The notes: generated by a model from the sequence alone, not told the origin. 64,000 nucleotides of DNA from Variovorax sp. UMC13 (GCF_014170375.1 NZ_LZZW01000001.1:1-64000), one strand, 5' to 3'; shown: positions 55,899-63,954, counted from the stretch's first letter. A program made the numbers and translations.

Positions 55899-56578
55899 GG
55901 AGCGCTGTCCTGCCGACTCTCAAGCACGTACCCCATGCCGCGTACTGTGTGCAGCAGCTTCTCCTCGAAAGGATCGTCGATCTTGCTGCGCAGCCGCCGG
56001 ATGGCCACCTCCACCAGGTTGGTGTCGCTGTCGAAGTTCATGTCCCACACCTGCTCGGCCAGCTGCGTGCGCGACAGCACATTGCCCTGGCGGCGCATGA
56101 GCAAGCTCAACAATGCGAATTCCTTGGCGGTCAGCTCGAGACGGTGCCCGTTGCGCGTCGCCTTGCGCGCCACCACATCGAGGTTCAGGTCCCTGAGCGC
56201 GTAGTTGGACACCTCATGGAGCTTGCCGCGGCGCAGAAGCGCCTGGATTCGGGCAAGCAATTCGGAGAAGGCGAATGGCTTGGCGAGGTAGTCGTCCGCG
56301 CCGCTTTGGAGCCCGCGCACCCGGTCGGTTACTTCGTCTCGGGCCGTGAGCATCAGCACTGGCATCGACTTGGTTTTACGCACTGCCTCCAGCACGGCAA
56401 ATCCGTCGACGCCCGGCAGCATGACATCCAGCACCACCAGATCGTAGTCGCCATCGAGCGCAAGGGCGCGACCTTCGGGACCGGAGCGTGCCAGGTCGAC
56501 CACGAAGCCACTCTCGGTGAGGCCCTTGACGAGGTAATCGCCCAGCTTTTGTTCGTCTTCGATGACCAGTATTCGCAT
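55895..56578 (-). CDS. OmpR-type response regulator of the copper-side system
   Basis: 227-residue regulator, same length and layout as the czc-side protein: VIEDE near residue 6, phosphoacceptor Asp51 (VLDVMLPG), [12 protein letters not shown], and the winged helix with [19 protein letters not shown] and [19 protein letters not shown] 56578 (MRILVIEDE) is chosen over one 30 bp upstream. Box F lies 33 bp upstream, and TACCAT ends 7 nt before the ATG, the same geometry as in front of its paralogue. Probable CopR-like activator of the copper genes and of itself. Confidence 0.93.
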   Translation of the reverse strand: MRILVIEDEQKLGDYLVKGLTESGFVVDLARSGPEGRALALDGDYDLVVLDVMLPGVDGFAVLEAVRKTKSMPVLMLTARDEVTDRVRGLQSGADDYLAKPFAFSELLARIQALLRRGKLHEVSNYALRDLNLDVVARKATRNGHRLELTAKEFALLSLLMRRQGNVLSRTQLAEQVWDMNFDSDTNLVEVAIRRLRSKIDDPFEEKLLHTVRGMGYVLESRQDSAP

Positions 56579-56606
56579 CGGCTGATGGTACGGCGCGAGG
56601 TAGTGC

Positions 56607-56634
56607 ACCTGGATTACTTCTTTGTAATCCAGGT
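56607..56634. promoter_or_regulatory. metal-stress box F, extended perfect palindrome
   Basis: Arms ACCTGGATTAC / GTAATCCAGGT with a 6-bp spacer (core 56612-56629). Two promoters face away from it: leftward TACCAT (56585-56590) 22 nt past the core for the regulator gene, and rightward TAGAGT (56661-56666) 32 nt past the core for the DUF4148-type gene. Confidence 0.8.
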
Positions 56635-56767
56635 GGAGGGCGATTGGCGGACTCTCTTCCTAGAGTGCCCACATGCCGGTCTACAGGCTGGCATCGCCGG
56701 CTTGGTTGCCAGTCCGGTGAGCCAGTGCAGCTCGCGACGTTGAGCAAACCATTGAAGGAGACCCATC

Positions 56768-57166
56768 ATGAAGAATCGTCAAATCCTCTCGTTCGCACTC
56801 GCCGTCGGCGTGGGGGGTGCATTCGTCGCGCCGTTTGCGGCCTATGCCGAAGCCCCGTCTCATTTCGCACCGAACGAGGCCGGCGTGGTCTATCACCCGG
56901 CCGATGCCGGGCGCGCCAAAACCGAAGCCGAGGCGGCAGCCGACTTGGCCGCAGCACGCGCCAAGCCCGAATGGGCAGGCATGCTGCGCTGGGGATCGCT
57001 CGCCTCCACGCCGAAAGTGGGACCGAGCAAGACGCGCGCGGAAGTGGTGGCCGAACTGGAAGCCGCGCAGAAGCAACCCAACTGGGATGCCGCTGCAAGG
57101 CTGGGCGCGCCCTTGACGGCGCCCAAGGTGGATACCAGTAAGGTACGCGCACAGGCTCAACCCTGA
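56768..57166 (+). CDS. DUF4148-type small periplasmic two-repeat protein (second copy)
   Basis: 132-residue exported protein, paralogue of the one at 33.2 kb. Signal peptide to about residue 27 (FAAYAEAPSH), conserved FAPNEAGVVYHPADA segment, then repeats KTEAEAAADLAAARAKPEW with LRWGSLASTP and KTRAEVVAELEAAQKQPNW with ARLGAPLTAP. Ribosome site AAGGAG. It is divergent from the response-regulator gene and shares box F with it. Similar Cupriavidus proteins are strongly metal-induced; molecular role unsettled. Confidence 0.82.
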   Translation: MKNRQILSFALAVGVGGAFVAPFAAYAEAPSHFAPNEAGVVYHPADAGRAKTEAEAAADLAAARAKPEWAGMLRWGSLASTPKVGPSKTRAEVVAELEAAQKQPNWDAAARLGAPLTAPKVDTSKVRAQAQP

Positions 57167-57232
57167 GCGAGACGCGTAGAACTGGATATACGCACAGGCC
57201 ACCTGACACCCCCCCCACTTAGAATTCGCTGC

Positions 57233-57658
57233 ATGTACCGGGTTCGCCTGTTCGTTCTTTGGATAGTGATGTTCGCCGTGCCCCTTCAGGGGTACGCGGC
57301 GGCAGCCATGGTCTTTTGCGAACCCGGGCACGCCGGCGCTGTGGCCGAAATGTCCGTCGAACTGCCCGGAATGCACGACCATGCCCAACATCCGCATGCG
57401 GACGGGCACAGCGACCATCAGCATGAGACGGCGCAGGCAGCCAAGCCACCCGCAAAGGACGGCACCGCCAAGACCGCGAGTGCGGAGCCTGACGCGATAC
57501 ACAAATGTGGCACCTGTGGCGCATGCCACGCCACGGCGCTGACCAACACGCTGGAACTCGCTGTTCTCCACGACCTCCCACACGCCGATCTGGCGGAGCC
57601 GGCCATCACGATGGCCACGCTCACGCCGCGCGTTCTCGACAAGCCTCCTCGCACTTAA
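57233..57658 (+). CDS. CzcI/DUF2946-like secreted His/Cys-rich protein
   Basis: 141-residue exported protein with signal peptide MYRVRLFVLWIVMFAVPLQG, His-rich MHDHAQHPHADGHSDHQHE, a Cys/His cluster HKCGTCGACHAT and an end PRVLDKPPRT. Same plan as the CzcI-like protein at 25.0 kb (signal, His run, CxxCxxCH-type cluster, Pro/Arg end). Likely a periplasmic metal sensor or buffer for the copper genes that follow. Start ATG 57233 lacks a strong ribosome site. Confidence 0.7.
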   Translation: MYRVRLFVLWIVMFAVPLQGYAAAAMVFCEPGHAGAVAEMSVELPGMHDHAQHPHADGHSDHQHETAQAAKPPAKDGTAKTASAEPDAIHKCGTCGACHATALTNTLELAVLHDLPHADLAEPAITMATLTPRVLDKPPRT

Positions 57659-57774
57659 CGCGTTCGTGCGCTTGTGACCCACGTCACAGGCTGCCGCGAA
57701 CGCTCATGCATCGCCTGCGTCATGCCTTTTCGGGCAGCACTGACGTACTCCGTTCATGAACTTGCGAGGACTCC

Positions 57775-58164
57775 ATGTTCCATTCATCGCTGGCCCGTTG
57801 GCTGGCTGTTCTTCCCGCCATAGCGGCACTGGTCGCCGTGGCCCAGCCTGCGTCCACGCCGGCCACCGCGCCTGCGCCTTCTCACGCCGCCGCAACTGCG
57901 GCACCGCCGCAGGTCCTGACCTACAAATCCGCGCTCGACGGCTATCAACTCTTTGCTGCCGAAAAGCCCATTCCCTGGAAAGAGGCCAACGAGACGGTCT
58001 ACCGCCGCGGCGGCTGGCAGGCCTACGCCAAGGAAGCATCGGGTACTGGCGCGGCCGAGGCCGAATCGCCCAAGAGCGGTACCGCTGCACCTGCCGCGCA
58101 ACCTGGTCACTCGATGTCGATGCCCGGAATGTCAGGCATGCCTGAGAAAAAGGAGAAGCCATGA
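57775..58164 (+). CDS. small exported protein with Met-rich tail
   Basis: 129 residues: signal peptide to about residue 24, a conserved middle (LTYKSALDGYQLFAAEKPIP, WKEANETVYRRGGWQAYAKE) and a Met/His tail GHSMSMPGMSGMPEKKEKP suited to Cu(I). I recall this type of gene just before a TolC-like gene in other copper loci. Its stop overlaps the next start by 4 bp, so the two are coupled. Function unknown. Confidence 0.65.
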   Translation: MFHSSLARWLAVLPAIAALVAVAQPASTPATAPAPSHAAATAAPPQVLTYKSALDGYQLFAAEKPIPWKEANETVYRRGGWQAYAKEASGTGAAEAESPKSGTAAPAAQPGHSMSMPGMSGMPEKKEKP

Positions 58165-59585
58165 AGCGCGCTTTGCGTTTGACGGCCATTGCCGTCGCAG
58201 CCGCTTTCCTGGCCGGGTGTGCCTCGGTCGGTATCGACGACGCCTTGAAGGACACGAACACCAACGCGCAGCAGTTCACCGGCGGCAAGCTCGAGTTGAG
58301 CCGCACCCAGGAGCAGCGTGATCGCCGCGCGGCGCTGACGCAGGAACTACTGGCCAAGCCGCTGTCGCAGAACGACGCCGTGCAGCTCGCGCTAGCCAAC
58401 AGCCCGTCCGTCCAGGCCCTGATTGCCCAGAGCTGGGGCGACATTGCCGCAGCCAACCAGGCCAGCCGGCTGCCCAATCCGATTTTTGCGTTCGAGCGAA
58501 TGCGCATGAACAGCGAGCTCGAGCTCGGACGCCTGCTGTCTTTCGGACTGGTGGACCTCATCCTGCTGCCGCAGCGCTTATCGATCTCCAAGAGCCGGGC
58601 CAACCAGGCGAAGGTCCAGTTGACCGGCGCCGTGGTCGACCAGGTCACACAGGTCAAGCAGGCCTGGGTTCGGGCGGTCGCTGCACAGCAGTCGCTGCAG
58701 TACGCCGAGCAGGTCAACAAGTCGGCCCAGGCCAGCGCCGAGCTCGCGCGCCGGATGCAACTCATCGGAAATTTCAGCAAGCTTCAGCGCGCACGCCAAC
58801 AGGTGTTCTACGCGGACGCGACGACCCAGCTGGCCTCGGCACAGCACGCGACCACCGCTGCGCGAGAGGAGTTGGTTCGTGCCCTGGGGCTGAACGATGA
58901 GCAGGCCGCCAAGTTAGCCCTGCCTGAACGTCTGCCCGACCTGCCCAAGGCCCCTCGCGAAGCGAAGGAAGTCGCGGGCACCGCGACCGAGCAGCGCCTC
59001 GATGTTCAGCTCGCACGCACTCAGCTGGACGTGGCGGGAAGATCGCAAGGCCTCAACCTGCTGTCGACTTTCATCGATGTCGAAGTGGGTGGTCGTCGCG
59101 ACACGGTGTTCGACAACGCGGAAGGTACCAAGAGCACACGACGTGGCTTCGAACTCGACATCCGACTGCCGCTGTTCGACTGGGGTTCGGCGCAACGCGA
59201 CGCGCTGAACGCGCAGTCGCTGGCCGCGGCCAACCGCTATGACGCCACCGTGCGCGGCGCCTCCTCGCAGCTGCGTGAAGGCTACTCGGCTTACCGCACG
59301 GCTTACGACATCGCGCGGCACTACCGCGACGAAATCGTTCCCCTGCGTCAGGCCATGGCCGACGAGAACGTGCTTCGCTACAACGGCATGCTGATCGGCG
59401 TCTTCGAGTTGCTGGCCGAAGCGCGCGACCAGATCTCCAGCGTGACCAACGCCATCAATGCCCAGCAGCAGTTCTGGCTGGCTGATGCCGCCCTCGCGGC
59501 ATCAGTGATGGGAAAACCCACTTCCATGGGTGCTTCGACGGCCAGTTCGGGTGGCGAAGGCGCCGTCGCTGGCGCCGCCCACTAA
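58161..59585 (+). CDS. TolC-family outer-membrane lipoprotein of the copper operon
   Basis: 474-residue outer-membrane factor. Lipoprotein signal with LAGCAS (Cys near residue 20), then two TolC-type repeats (LANSPSVQALIAQSWGDIAA; GSAQRDALNAQSLAAANRYD). Ribosome site AAGGAG, coupled to the Met-rich protein gene. No RND or adaptor gene follows; the next gene is a multicopper oxidase. It may borrow an adaptor, or act as a channel for copper detoxification, as in CopB-like positions. Ends with a Gly/Ala-rich tail. Confidence 0.85.
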   Translation: MKRALRLTAIAVAAAFLAGCASVGIDDALKDTNTNAQQFTGGKLELSRTQEQRDRRAALTQELLAKPLSQNDAVQLALANSPSVQALIAQSWGDIAAANQASRLPNPIFAFERMRMNSELELGRLLSFGLVDLILLPQRLSISKSRANQAKVQLTGAVVDQVTQVKQAWVRAVAAQQSLQYAEQVNKSAQASAELARRMQLIGNFSKLQRARQQVFYADATTQLASAQHATTAAREELVRALGLNDEQAAKLALPERLPDLPKAPREAKEVAGTATEQRLDVQLARTQLDVAGRSQGLNLLSTFIDVEVGGRRDTVFDNAEGTKSTRRGFELDIRLPLFDWGSAQRDALNAQSLAAANRYDATVRGASSQLREGYSAYRTAYDIARHYRDEIVPLRQAMADENVLRYNGMLIGVFELLAEARDQISSVTNAINAQQQFWLADAALAASVMGKPTSMGASTASSGGEGAVAGAAH

Positions 59586-59620
59586 GCCAGCACTTGAGCT
59601 CTCCAACCGATTTGAACGCC

Positions 59621-61036
59621 ATGAAAAACAGACGCAATTTCCTGAGCGGTGCGGGTGCCATCACCGGCGCCATTGCCGCGGCCAGTGTGAGCAAGGTGGC
59701 GATGGCCGCCTTGCCCGAGCCTGTGCTCCAGACGACACCCAACACCATGCCGCCGCTGATGCCATCGAGCGGACGCCCCTACAACCCCGTAGTCACCCTC
59801 AATGGCTGGACCCTGCCCTGGCGCATGAACAACGGAGTCAAGGAGTTCCACCTCGTCGCCGAGCCCGTAGTGCGAGAAATGGCGCCGGGCTTCAAGGCCA
59901 ACTTATGGGGCTACAACGGCCAGTCACCCGGGCCCACCATCGAAGTGGTGGAAGGCGACCGCGTGCGGATCTTCGTGACCAACAAGCTGCCAGAGCACAC
60001 GAGCGTGCACTGGCACGGCCAGCGCCTGCCCAACGGCATGGACGGCGTCGTGGGCCTGAATCAGCCGCCAATCCGCCCGGGCAAGACCTTCGTCTACGAA
60101 TTCGTGGCGCGCCGCCCTGGCACCTTCATGTACCACCCGCACGCGGACGAGATGACGCAGATGGCGATGGGAATGATGGGCTTCTGGGTGACACATCCGA
60201 AGGCCGAGCATCCGCTGATCGAGAAGGTGGACCGCGACTTCGTGTTTCTGCTCAACGCCTATGACGTCGAGCCTGGCAGCGCCACACCCAAGATCATGAC
60301 GATGCTGGACTTCAACCTCTGGTCCTGGAACAGCCGGATCTTCCCTGGTATCGACTCGCTCAACGTCCGGCTCAACGACAAGGTGCGCATCCGCATCGGC
60401 AACCTGACGATGACGAACCACCCGATGCATTTGCACGGGCACGAGTTCCTGGTCACGGGGACCGACGGCGGCCCGACGCCCAAGTCTGCGCGCCAGTACG
60501 AGGTGACCACCGACTTGGCGGTCGGCCAGATGCGTCAAATCGAGTTTCTGGCCGACGAAGAAGGCGACTGGGCCTTCCACTGCCACAAGAGTCACCACAC
60601 GATGAACGCAATGGGCCACGACGTGCCGACCATGATCGGCCTGGACCACAAGGACGTCGCGAAGCAAATCTCGAACCTGGTGCCGGACTACATGGTCATG
60701 GGCGAGCGCGGCATGGCCGACATGGCCGAGATGGAAATGCCGATCCCCGATAACACCGCGCGAATGATGACGGGCGAAGGTCCGTTCGGTTCAGTCGAGA
60801 TGGGCGGCATGTTCAGCGTCGTCAAGGTGCGCAAAAACCAAAAGGCTGGCGACTACGCCAACCCCGGCTGGTTCAAGCACCCCAAGGGCACCGTCGCCTA
60901 CGAACTGGACGGCCCGGCGCCCGAGACCTCGCGCCAGCGCGACGCCGGGGCGGCCGCGATGCCCGCTCAGAACATGCCCGCCAGGGACATCGAAGTTCAG
61001 ATTCGCAAGCCCCCCAGCGGTCATTCCGGCCACTGA
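59621..61036 (+). CDS. Tat-exported multicopper oxidase
   Basis: 471-residue periplasmic oxidase that probably converts Cu(I) to less toxic Cu(II). ATG 59621 gives the twin-arginine signal MKNRRNFLSGAG; an upstream in-frame ATG would hide it. Copper ligands are complete: HWHG at 130-133, HPHA at 172-175, HPMHLHGH near 265 and HCHKSHHTMNAM near 320. The Met-rich stretch MADMAEMEMPIPD and His-rich end GHSGH may bind substrate copper. Three-cupredoxin-domain size. Follows the TolC-like gene by 35 bp. Confidence 0.92.
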   Translation: MKNRRNFLSGAGAITGAIAAASVSKVAMAALPEPVLQTTPNTMPPLMPSSGRPYNPVVTLNGWTLPWRMNNGVKEFHLVAEPVVREMAPGFKANLWGYNGQSPGPTIEVVEGDRVRIFVTNKLPEHTSVHWHGQRLPNGMDGVVGLNQPPIRPGKTFVYEFVARRPGTFMYHPHADEMTQMAMGMMGFWVTHPKAEHPLIEKVDRDFVFLLNAYDVEPGSATPKIMTMLDFNLWSWNSRIFPGIDSLNVRLNDKVRIRIGNLTMTNHPMHLHGHEFLVTGTDGGPTPKSARQYEVTTDLAVGQMRQIEFLADEEGDWAFHCHKSHHTMNAMGHDVPTMIGLDHKDVAKQISNLVPDYMVMGERGMADMAEMEMPIPDNTARMMTGEGPFGSVEMGGMFSVVKVRKNQKAGDYANPGWFKHPKGTVAYELDGPAPETSRQRDAGAAAMPAQNMPARDIEVQIRKPPSGHSGH

Positions 61037-61083
61037 CATTTCTCCGTTCCTTTTTCCGATCCTCCAACTCCCAAAGGAAAACC

Positions 61084-61569
61084 ATGAAACACACCTTCCG
61101 CAACACCGCACTCGCAGCGCTGGTCGCTCTGGCAACCGCGGGCGCCTCCGCTTCGGGTACTCATGCCGGTGGCCATGACGCCGATGCCGCGATCGGCAAG
61201 CCTGGCGTGGCGACCAAGGCCACCCGCACGATCAAAGTCGACATGACCGACAGCATGCGCTTCACTCCCGCCGACCTCAGCGTGAAGCAGGGAGAGACCG
61301 TGCGCTTCGTCGTCAAGAACTCCGGCCAACTGAAGCACGAACTCGTGATCGGGACCGAGAAGGAGCTCAAGGAGCACTACGAAGTCATGAAGAAGAACCC
61401 GGAGATGGAGCACTCGGACCCGAACATGGTGACGCTCGCCGCAGGCAAGAGCGGCGAGATCGTCTGGCAATTCACCAAGGCCGGCAAGGTCGACTTCGCA
61501 TGCCTGCAGCCCGGCCACTACGACATGGGCATGAAGGGCGCCGTGAACGTGACCAAGACCGGCAAGTAA
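61084..61569 (+). CDS. periplasmic cupredoxin
   Basis: 161-residue exported blue-copper-type protein. Signal peptide ending ASASGTH, cupredoxin fold with ligands His in LKHELVIG and the loop CLQPGHYDMGM, giving the His, Cys, His, Met set. A Met/His-containing insert (HYEVMKKNPEMEH) precedes the loop. Ribosome site AAAGGAAAACC. Probably carries or buffers copper for the oxidase next to it. Confidence 0.9.
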   Translation: MKHTFRNTALAALVALATAGASASGTHAGGHDADAAIGKPGVATKATRTIKVDMTDSMRFTPADLSVKQGETVRFVVKNSGQLKHELVIGTEKELKEHYEVMKKNPEMEHSDPNMVTLAAGKSGEIVWQFTKAGKVDFACLQPGHYDMGMKGAVNVTKTGK

Positions 61570-61644
61570 GTGAGACGCTCCCGATGCGGGCCTCCCTCGA
61601 GTCGTGTCGGGACTCCAAATTCATTCATCTCCAAGGAGACTCTC

Positions 61645-62013
61645 ATGTCGAACATTCGCATCGCACTCTTGGCATTCGTTGCCGCACTCTCGTTTGCTGG
61701 CGCGGCCAGCGCGCAGCCATCCAAATCCATGACCGACATGCCGGGCATGAGCGAGAAAACGCCAGTGGCCGGTGGCGCGGATGCGGCCTCGGAATTCAGC
61801 GAAGGCGAGATCCGCAAGGTCGACAAGGACAACAAGAAGCTCACGATCAAGCACGGTCCGCTCAAGAACCTCGATATGCCTGGCATGACGATGGTGTTCG
61901 GGGTCAAGGATGACGCCATGCTCGACAAGGTGGAGACCGGCGCCAAGGTCCGATTTCAGGCGGAAAAGATTGACGGCAAGATCGTTGTCACGAAGATCGA
62001 AGCCGCACGCTGA
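61645..62013 (+). CDS. CusF-like periplasmic copper-binding protein
   Basis: 122 residues: signal peptide ending ASAQPS, Met-rich linker (MTDMPGMSEK), then a CusF-type small beta barrel (EGEIRKVDKDNKKLTIKHGP; LDMPGMTMVF). The His and two Met ligands are present, but the Trp that caps Cu(I) in E. coli CusF is replaced by Met in LDMPGMTM. ATG 61645 follows AAGGAGACTCTC. Confidence 0.88.
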   Translation: MSNIRIALLAFVAALSFAGAASAQPSKSMTDMPGMSEKTPVAGGADAASEFSEGEIRKVDKDNKKLTIKHGPLKNLDMPGMTMVFGVKDDAMLDKVETGAKVRFQAEKIDGKIVVTKIEAAR

Positions 62014-62218
62014 GCCGGGGTGGTCTGCCGGCGAGCCAGCTTCCTCCAGCACGCGGAAGCTGTCGGAAACTTGCAGCCATGACCGGGTTGACGTCCGACA
62101 GACGCCTGCTCGCGGCTTCGGCACTCTCCCGACAGGTCGGGTGACTTCTCAGTCGACATCGATCTCGCCGTCATATCGATCCGCGCCAAGCGGTTGTGCA
62201 AAGGTCTTTTCATATACA

Positions 62219-62237
62219 CGCGACCCGTCGGGTCGCG
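62219..62237 (+). other. leader hairpin CGCGACCC-GTC-GGGTCGCG
   Basis: Perfect 8-bp stem with the 3-nt loop GTC, 65 bp before the Csp start codon. Shares the core GACCC-GTC-GGGTC with the hairpin at 33121-33141. No T tract follows. Confidence 0.5.
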
Positions 62238-62302
62238 CAAGCCGGGGCGATTCCATCGTCCCTCTCTGCCGATCGCCGGCCACTACGTAAAAGGAGACAA
62301 CC

Positions 62303-62632
62303 ATGTCACATGAAACCGACTCTGCGTGCATCGAGGCTTGCAATGAGTGTGCCGCCGCGTGCAATCGCTGCGCGGCGGCCTGCTTGAAAGAAGACAACGT
62401 CAAGATGATGTCCCGGTGCATCGCGCTGGACATGGATTGCGCGGAGATCTGTCAGTTCGCAGCCGCCGCGATCGCCCGCGGCAGCGAGTGGGCAACAGAT
62501 ATTTGCAAACTGTGCGCAGACATCTGCGAAGCCTGTGCGGAGGAGTGCGAGAAGCACAAGGCCCCGCACTGCCAGGCCTGCGCCAAGGCCTGTCGTGCCT
62601 GCGCGGTTGCGTGCCTTGAAATGACTCATTGA
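62303..62632 (+). CDS. cytosolic copper storage protein (Csp, DUF326-type)
   Basis: 109-residue four-helix-bundle protein with 19 Cys, mostly spaced CxxxC or CxxC along the helices (ACIEACNECAAACNRCAAAC), so that they point into the bundle and bind many Cu(I) ions. No signal peptide, which places it with cytosolic Csp3-type proteins. Ribosome site AAGGAG. Provides an intracellular copper sink complementing the export and oxidation genes around it. Confidence 0.9.
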   Translation: MSHETDSACIEACNECAAACNRCAAACLKEDNVKMMSRCIALDMDCAEICQFAAAAIARGSEWATDICKLCADICEACAEECEKHKAPHCQACAKACRACAVACLEMTH

Positions 62633-62656
62633 TTTCACACTCACCAAGGAAAAACC

Positions 62657-63043
62657 ATGAACGCCATAACTTTCAAGACCGTGGCGAGCGCCTGTGCGCT
62701 CGCAGCCTTTGCGCTGACCGCGGCGGCGCAAACGCAAACCCCCACTTCACCGACGCCAACGGGAATGTCTCCCGCACAAATGCAGAAGGGCGGCGGATCG
62801 GATGAGATGAAAAAGTCCATGATGAGTGGCATGGACGGCATGCAGAAGATGCAGATGTCGGGCGACACCGACAAGGACTTCGCGATGCTGATGAAGATGC
62901 ATCACCAGCAGGCACTTGAGATGGCCAAGCCGGAGATCACGCACGGAGAATCGCCGGAGCTCAAAGCGATGGCGCGCAAGATCATCAAGGATCAAACCAA
63001 GGAAATCGCGCAACTAGATGCATGGATGAAAAAGAACCCCTGA
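62657..63043 (+). CDS. DUF305-family exported copper-binding protein
   Basis: 128 residues: signal peptide ending TAAAQTQ, a Met-rich stretch (KKSMMSGMDGMQKMQM) and the DUF305 core DKDFAMLMKMHHQQALEMAK with HGESPELKAMARKIIKDQTK. Ribosome site AAGGAAAAACC. DUF305 proteins such as CopM bind Cu(I) in the periplasm. Follows the Csp gene by 24 bp. Confidence 0.88.
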   Translation: MNAITFKTVASACALAAFALTAAAQTQTPTSPTPTGMSPAQMQKGGGSDEMKKSMMSGMDGMQKMQMSGDTDKDFAMLMKMHHQQALEMAKPEITHGESPELKAMARKIIKDQTKEIAQLDAWMKKNP

Positions 63044-63171
63044 GCGGTAAAACGCTTCGTGCGAGGCACGCTCACATTGATACCCAGGGCTCTCCCGGTC
63101 CGCATGGCGCAAGGTGACCGGCGGCAGCATTGTGCTGCGCCGGAACCCACACATACGGGATCACTAGGTTC

Positions 63172-63592
63172 ATTCCCATCGACTACTTCCTGGCCGCCTG
63201 GTTCGCTCGACGGGTTACGTTGCTTGGACCAGTTGAGGAACAACCCTGAGCCTGCGGTGATGAAGTGGGGCTCTTCCTCGCACCCTGTATCTGGGTCCCG
63301 TGGGCCTGCTGCTCGACGTGATGACGGACAAGGAGCCTGCCCGTGGAGAGCATAAGGTGTTCGTCAAGCCGCTTCGGAAATAGGGTGTGGACTGATCGTG
63401 AAATACATCATGGGTTCCGCTTCAGGCCTTTTCATCTTTTAGCCGCTCTGCATGAAAAACACGTTGGGCGGCACCTACTGGGGGAATGTCAAGAAGTCAT
63501 TCGCGCCCGAGTCCATTAGCATGAACGCGATGATGGCAGGCGTGGCCCACCTGATGGCACTGCTGATGGGGAAATCTGCGAGATCCGCTTGA
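63172..63592 (+). pseudogene. decayed DUF4396 membrane-protein gene
   Basis: Pieces of a DUF4396-type protein can be read only by changing frame: IPIDYFLAAWFARR, LRNNPEPAVMKWG, TLYLGPVGLLLDVMTDKEPA, EHKVFVKPLRK and VKYIMGSASGLFIF. A TAG at 63440-63442 and then PLCMKNTLGGTYWGNVKK, APESISMNAMMAGVAH and LMALLMGK complete it. At least two frameshifts, an internal deletion and the nonsense codon make it inactive. Such genes are often found beside copper ATPases, so this was once part of the operon. Confidence 0.7.
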
Positions 63593-63646
63593 CCTTCACA
63601 TTATGTGAAGCCTGACACTTGAATCACTTTCAGACAAGGAGTCCTC

Positions 63647-63838
63647 ATGCATGAATTTGTCATCCAGTCGATGTCCTGTGGCGGCTGCGCAAGCCGGATC
63701 GCCCAGGCGGTTAAGAACTTGGACGCCAAGGCGAAGATCGAGGTTGACCTGCCGACCAAGACGGTGCGCATCGACAGCACCGAGGATCGTGCGTCCGTGA
63801 CTGCGGCCCTGATGGAAGCAGGCTACCCGCCAAAGTGA
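63647..63838 (+). CDS. CopZ-like heavy-metal-associated domain protein
   Basis: 63-residue single HMA domain (beta-alpha-beta-beta-alpha-beta) with the Cu(I) motif MSCGGCASRI near residue 9. Ribosome site AAGGAG. Cytosolic copper chaperone likely to deliver Cu(I) to the P-type ATPase expected downstream. Confidence 0.92.
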   Translation: MHEFVIQSMSCGGCASRIAQAVKNLDAKAKIEVDLPTKTVRIDSTEDRASVTAALMEAGYPPK

Positions 63839-63954
63839 TCCGGCACGCACGTGGCCTCGGCCTACATCGGCTGATGCTGTGTCGTGCGGACCAGTGTGCA
63901 CTGGATGGGGGCCTGCCGGAGGTGCGCACAACCAAATTTCGTTGGAGAGCTCGA

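Noticed and set aside
61621..61644. Longer start for the CusF-like protein at 61570
   Set aside because: Would add 25 residues before a clear signal peptide and ignore the ribosome site AAGGAG.
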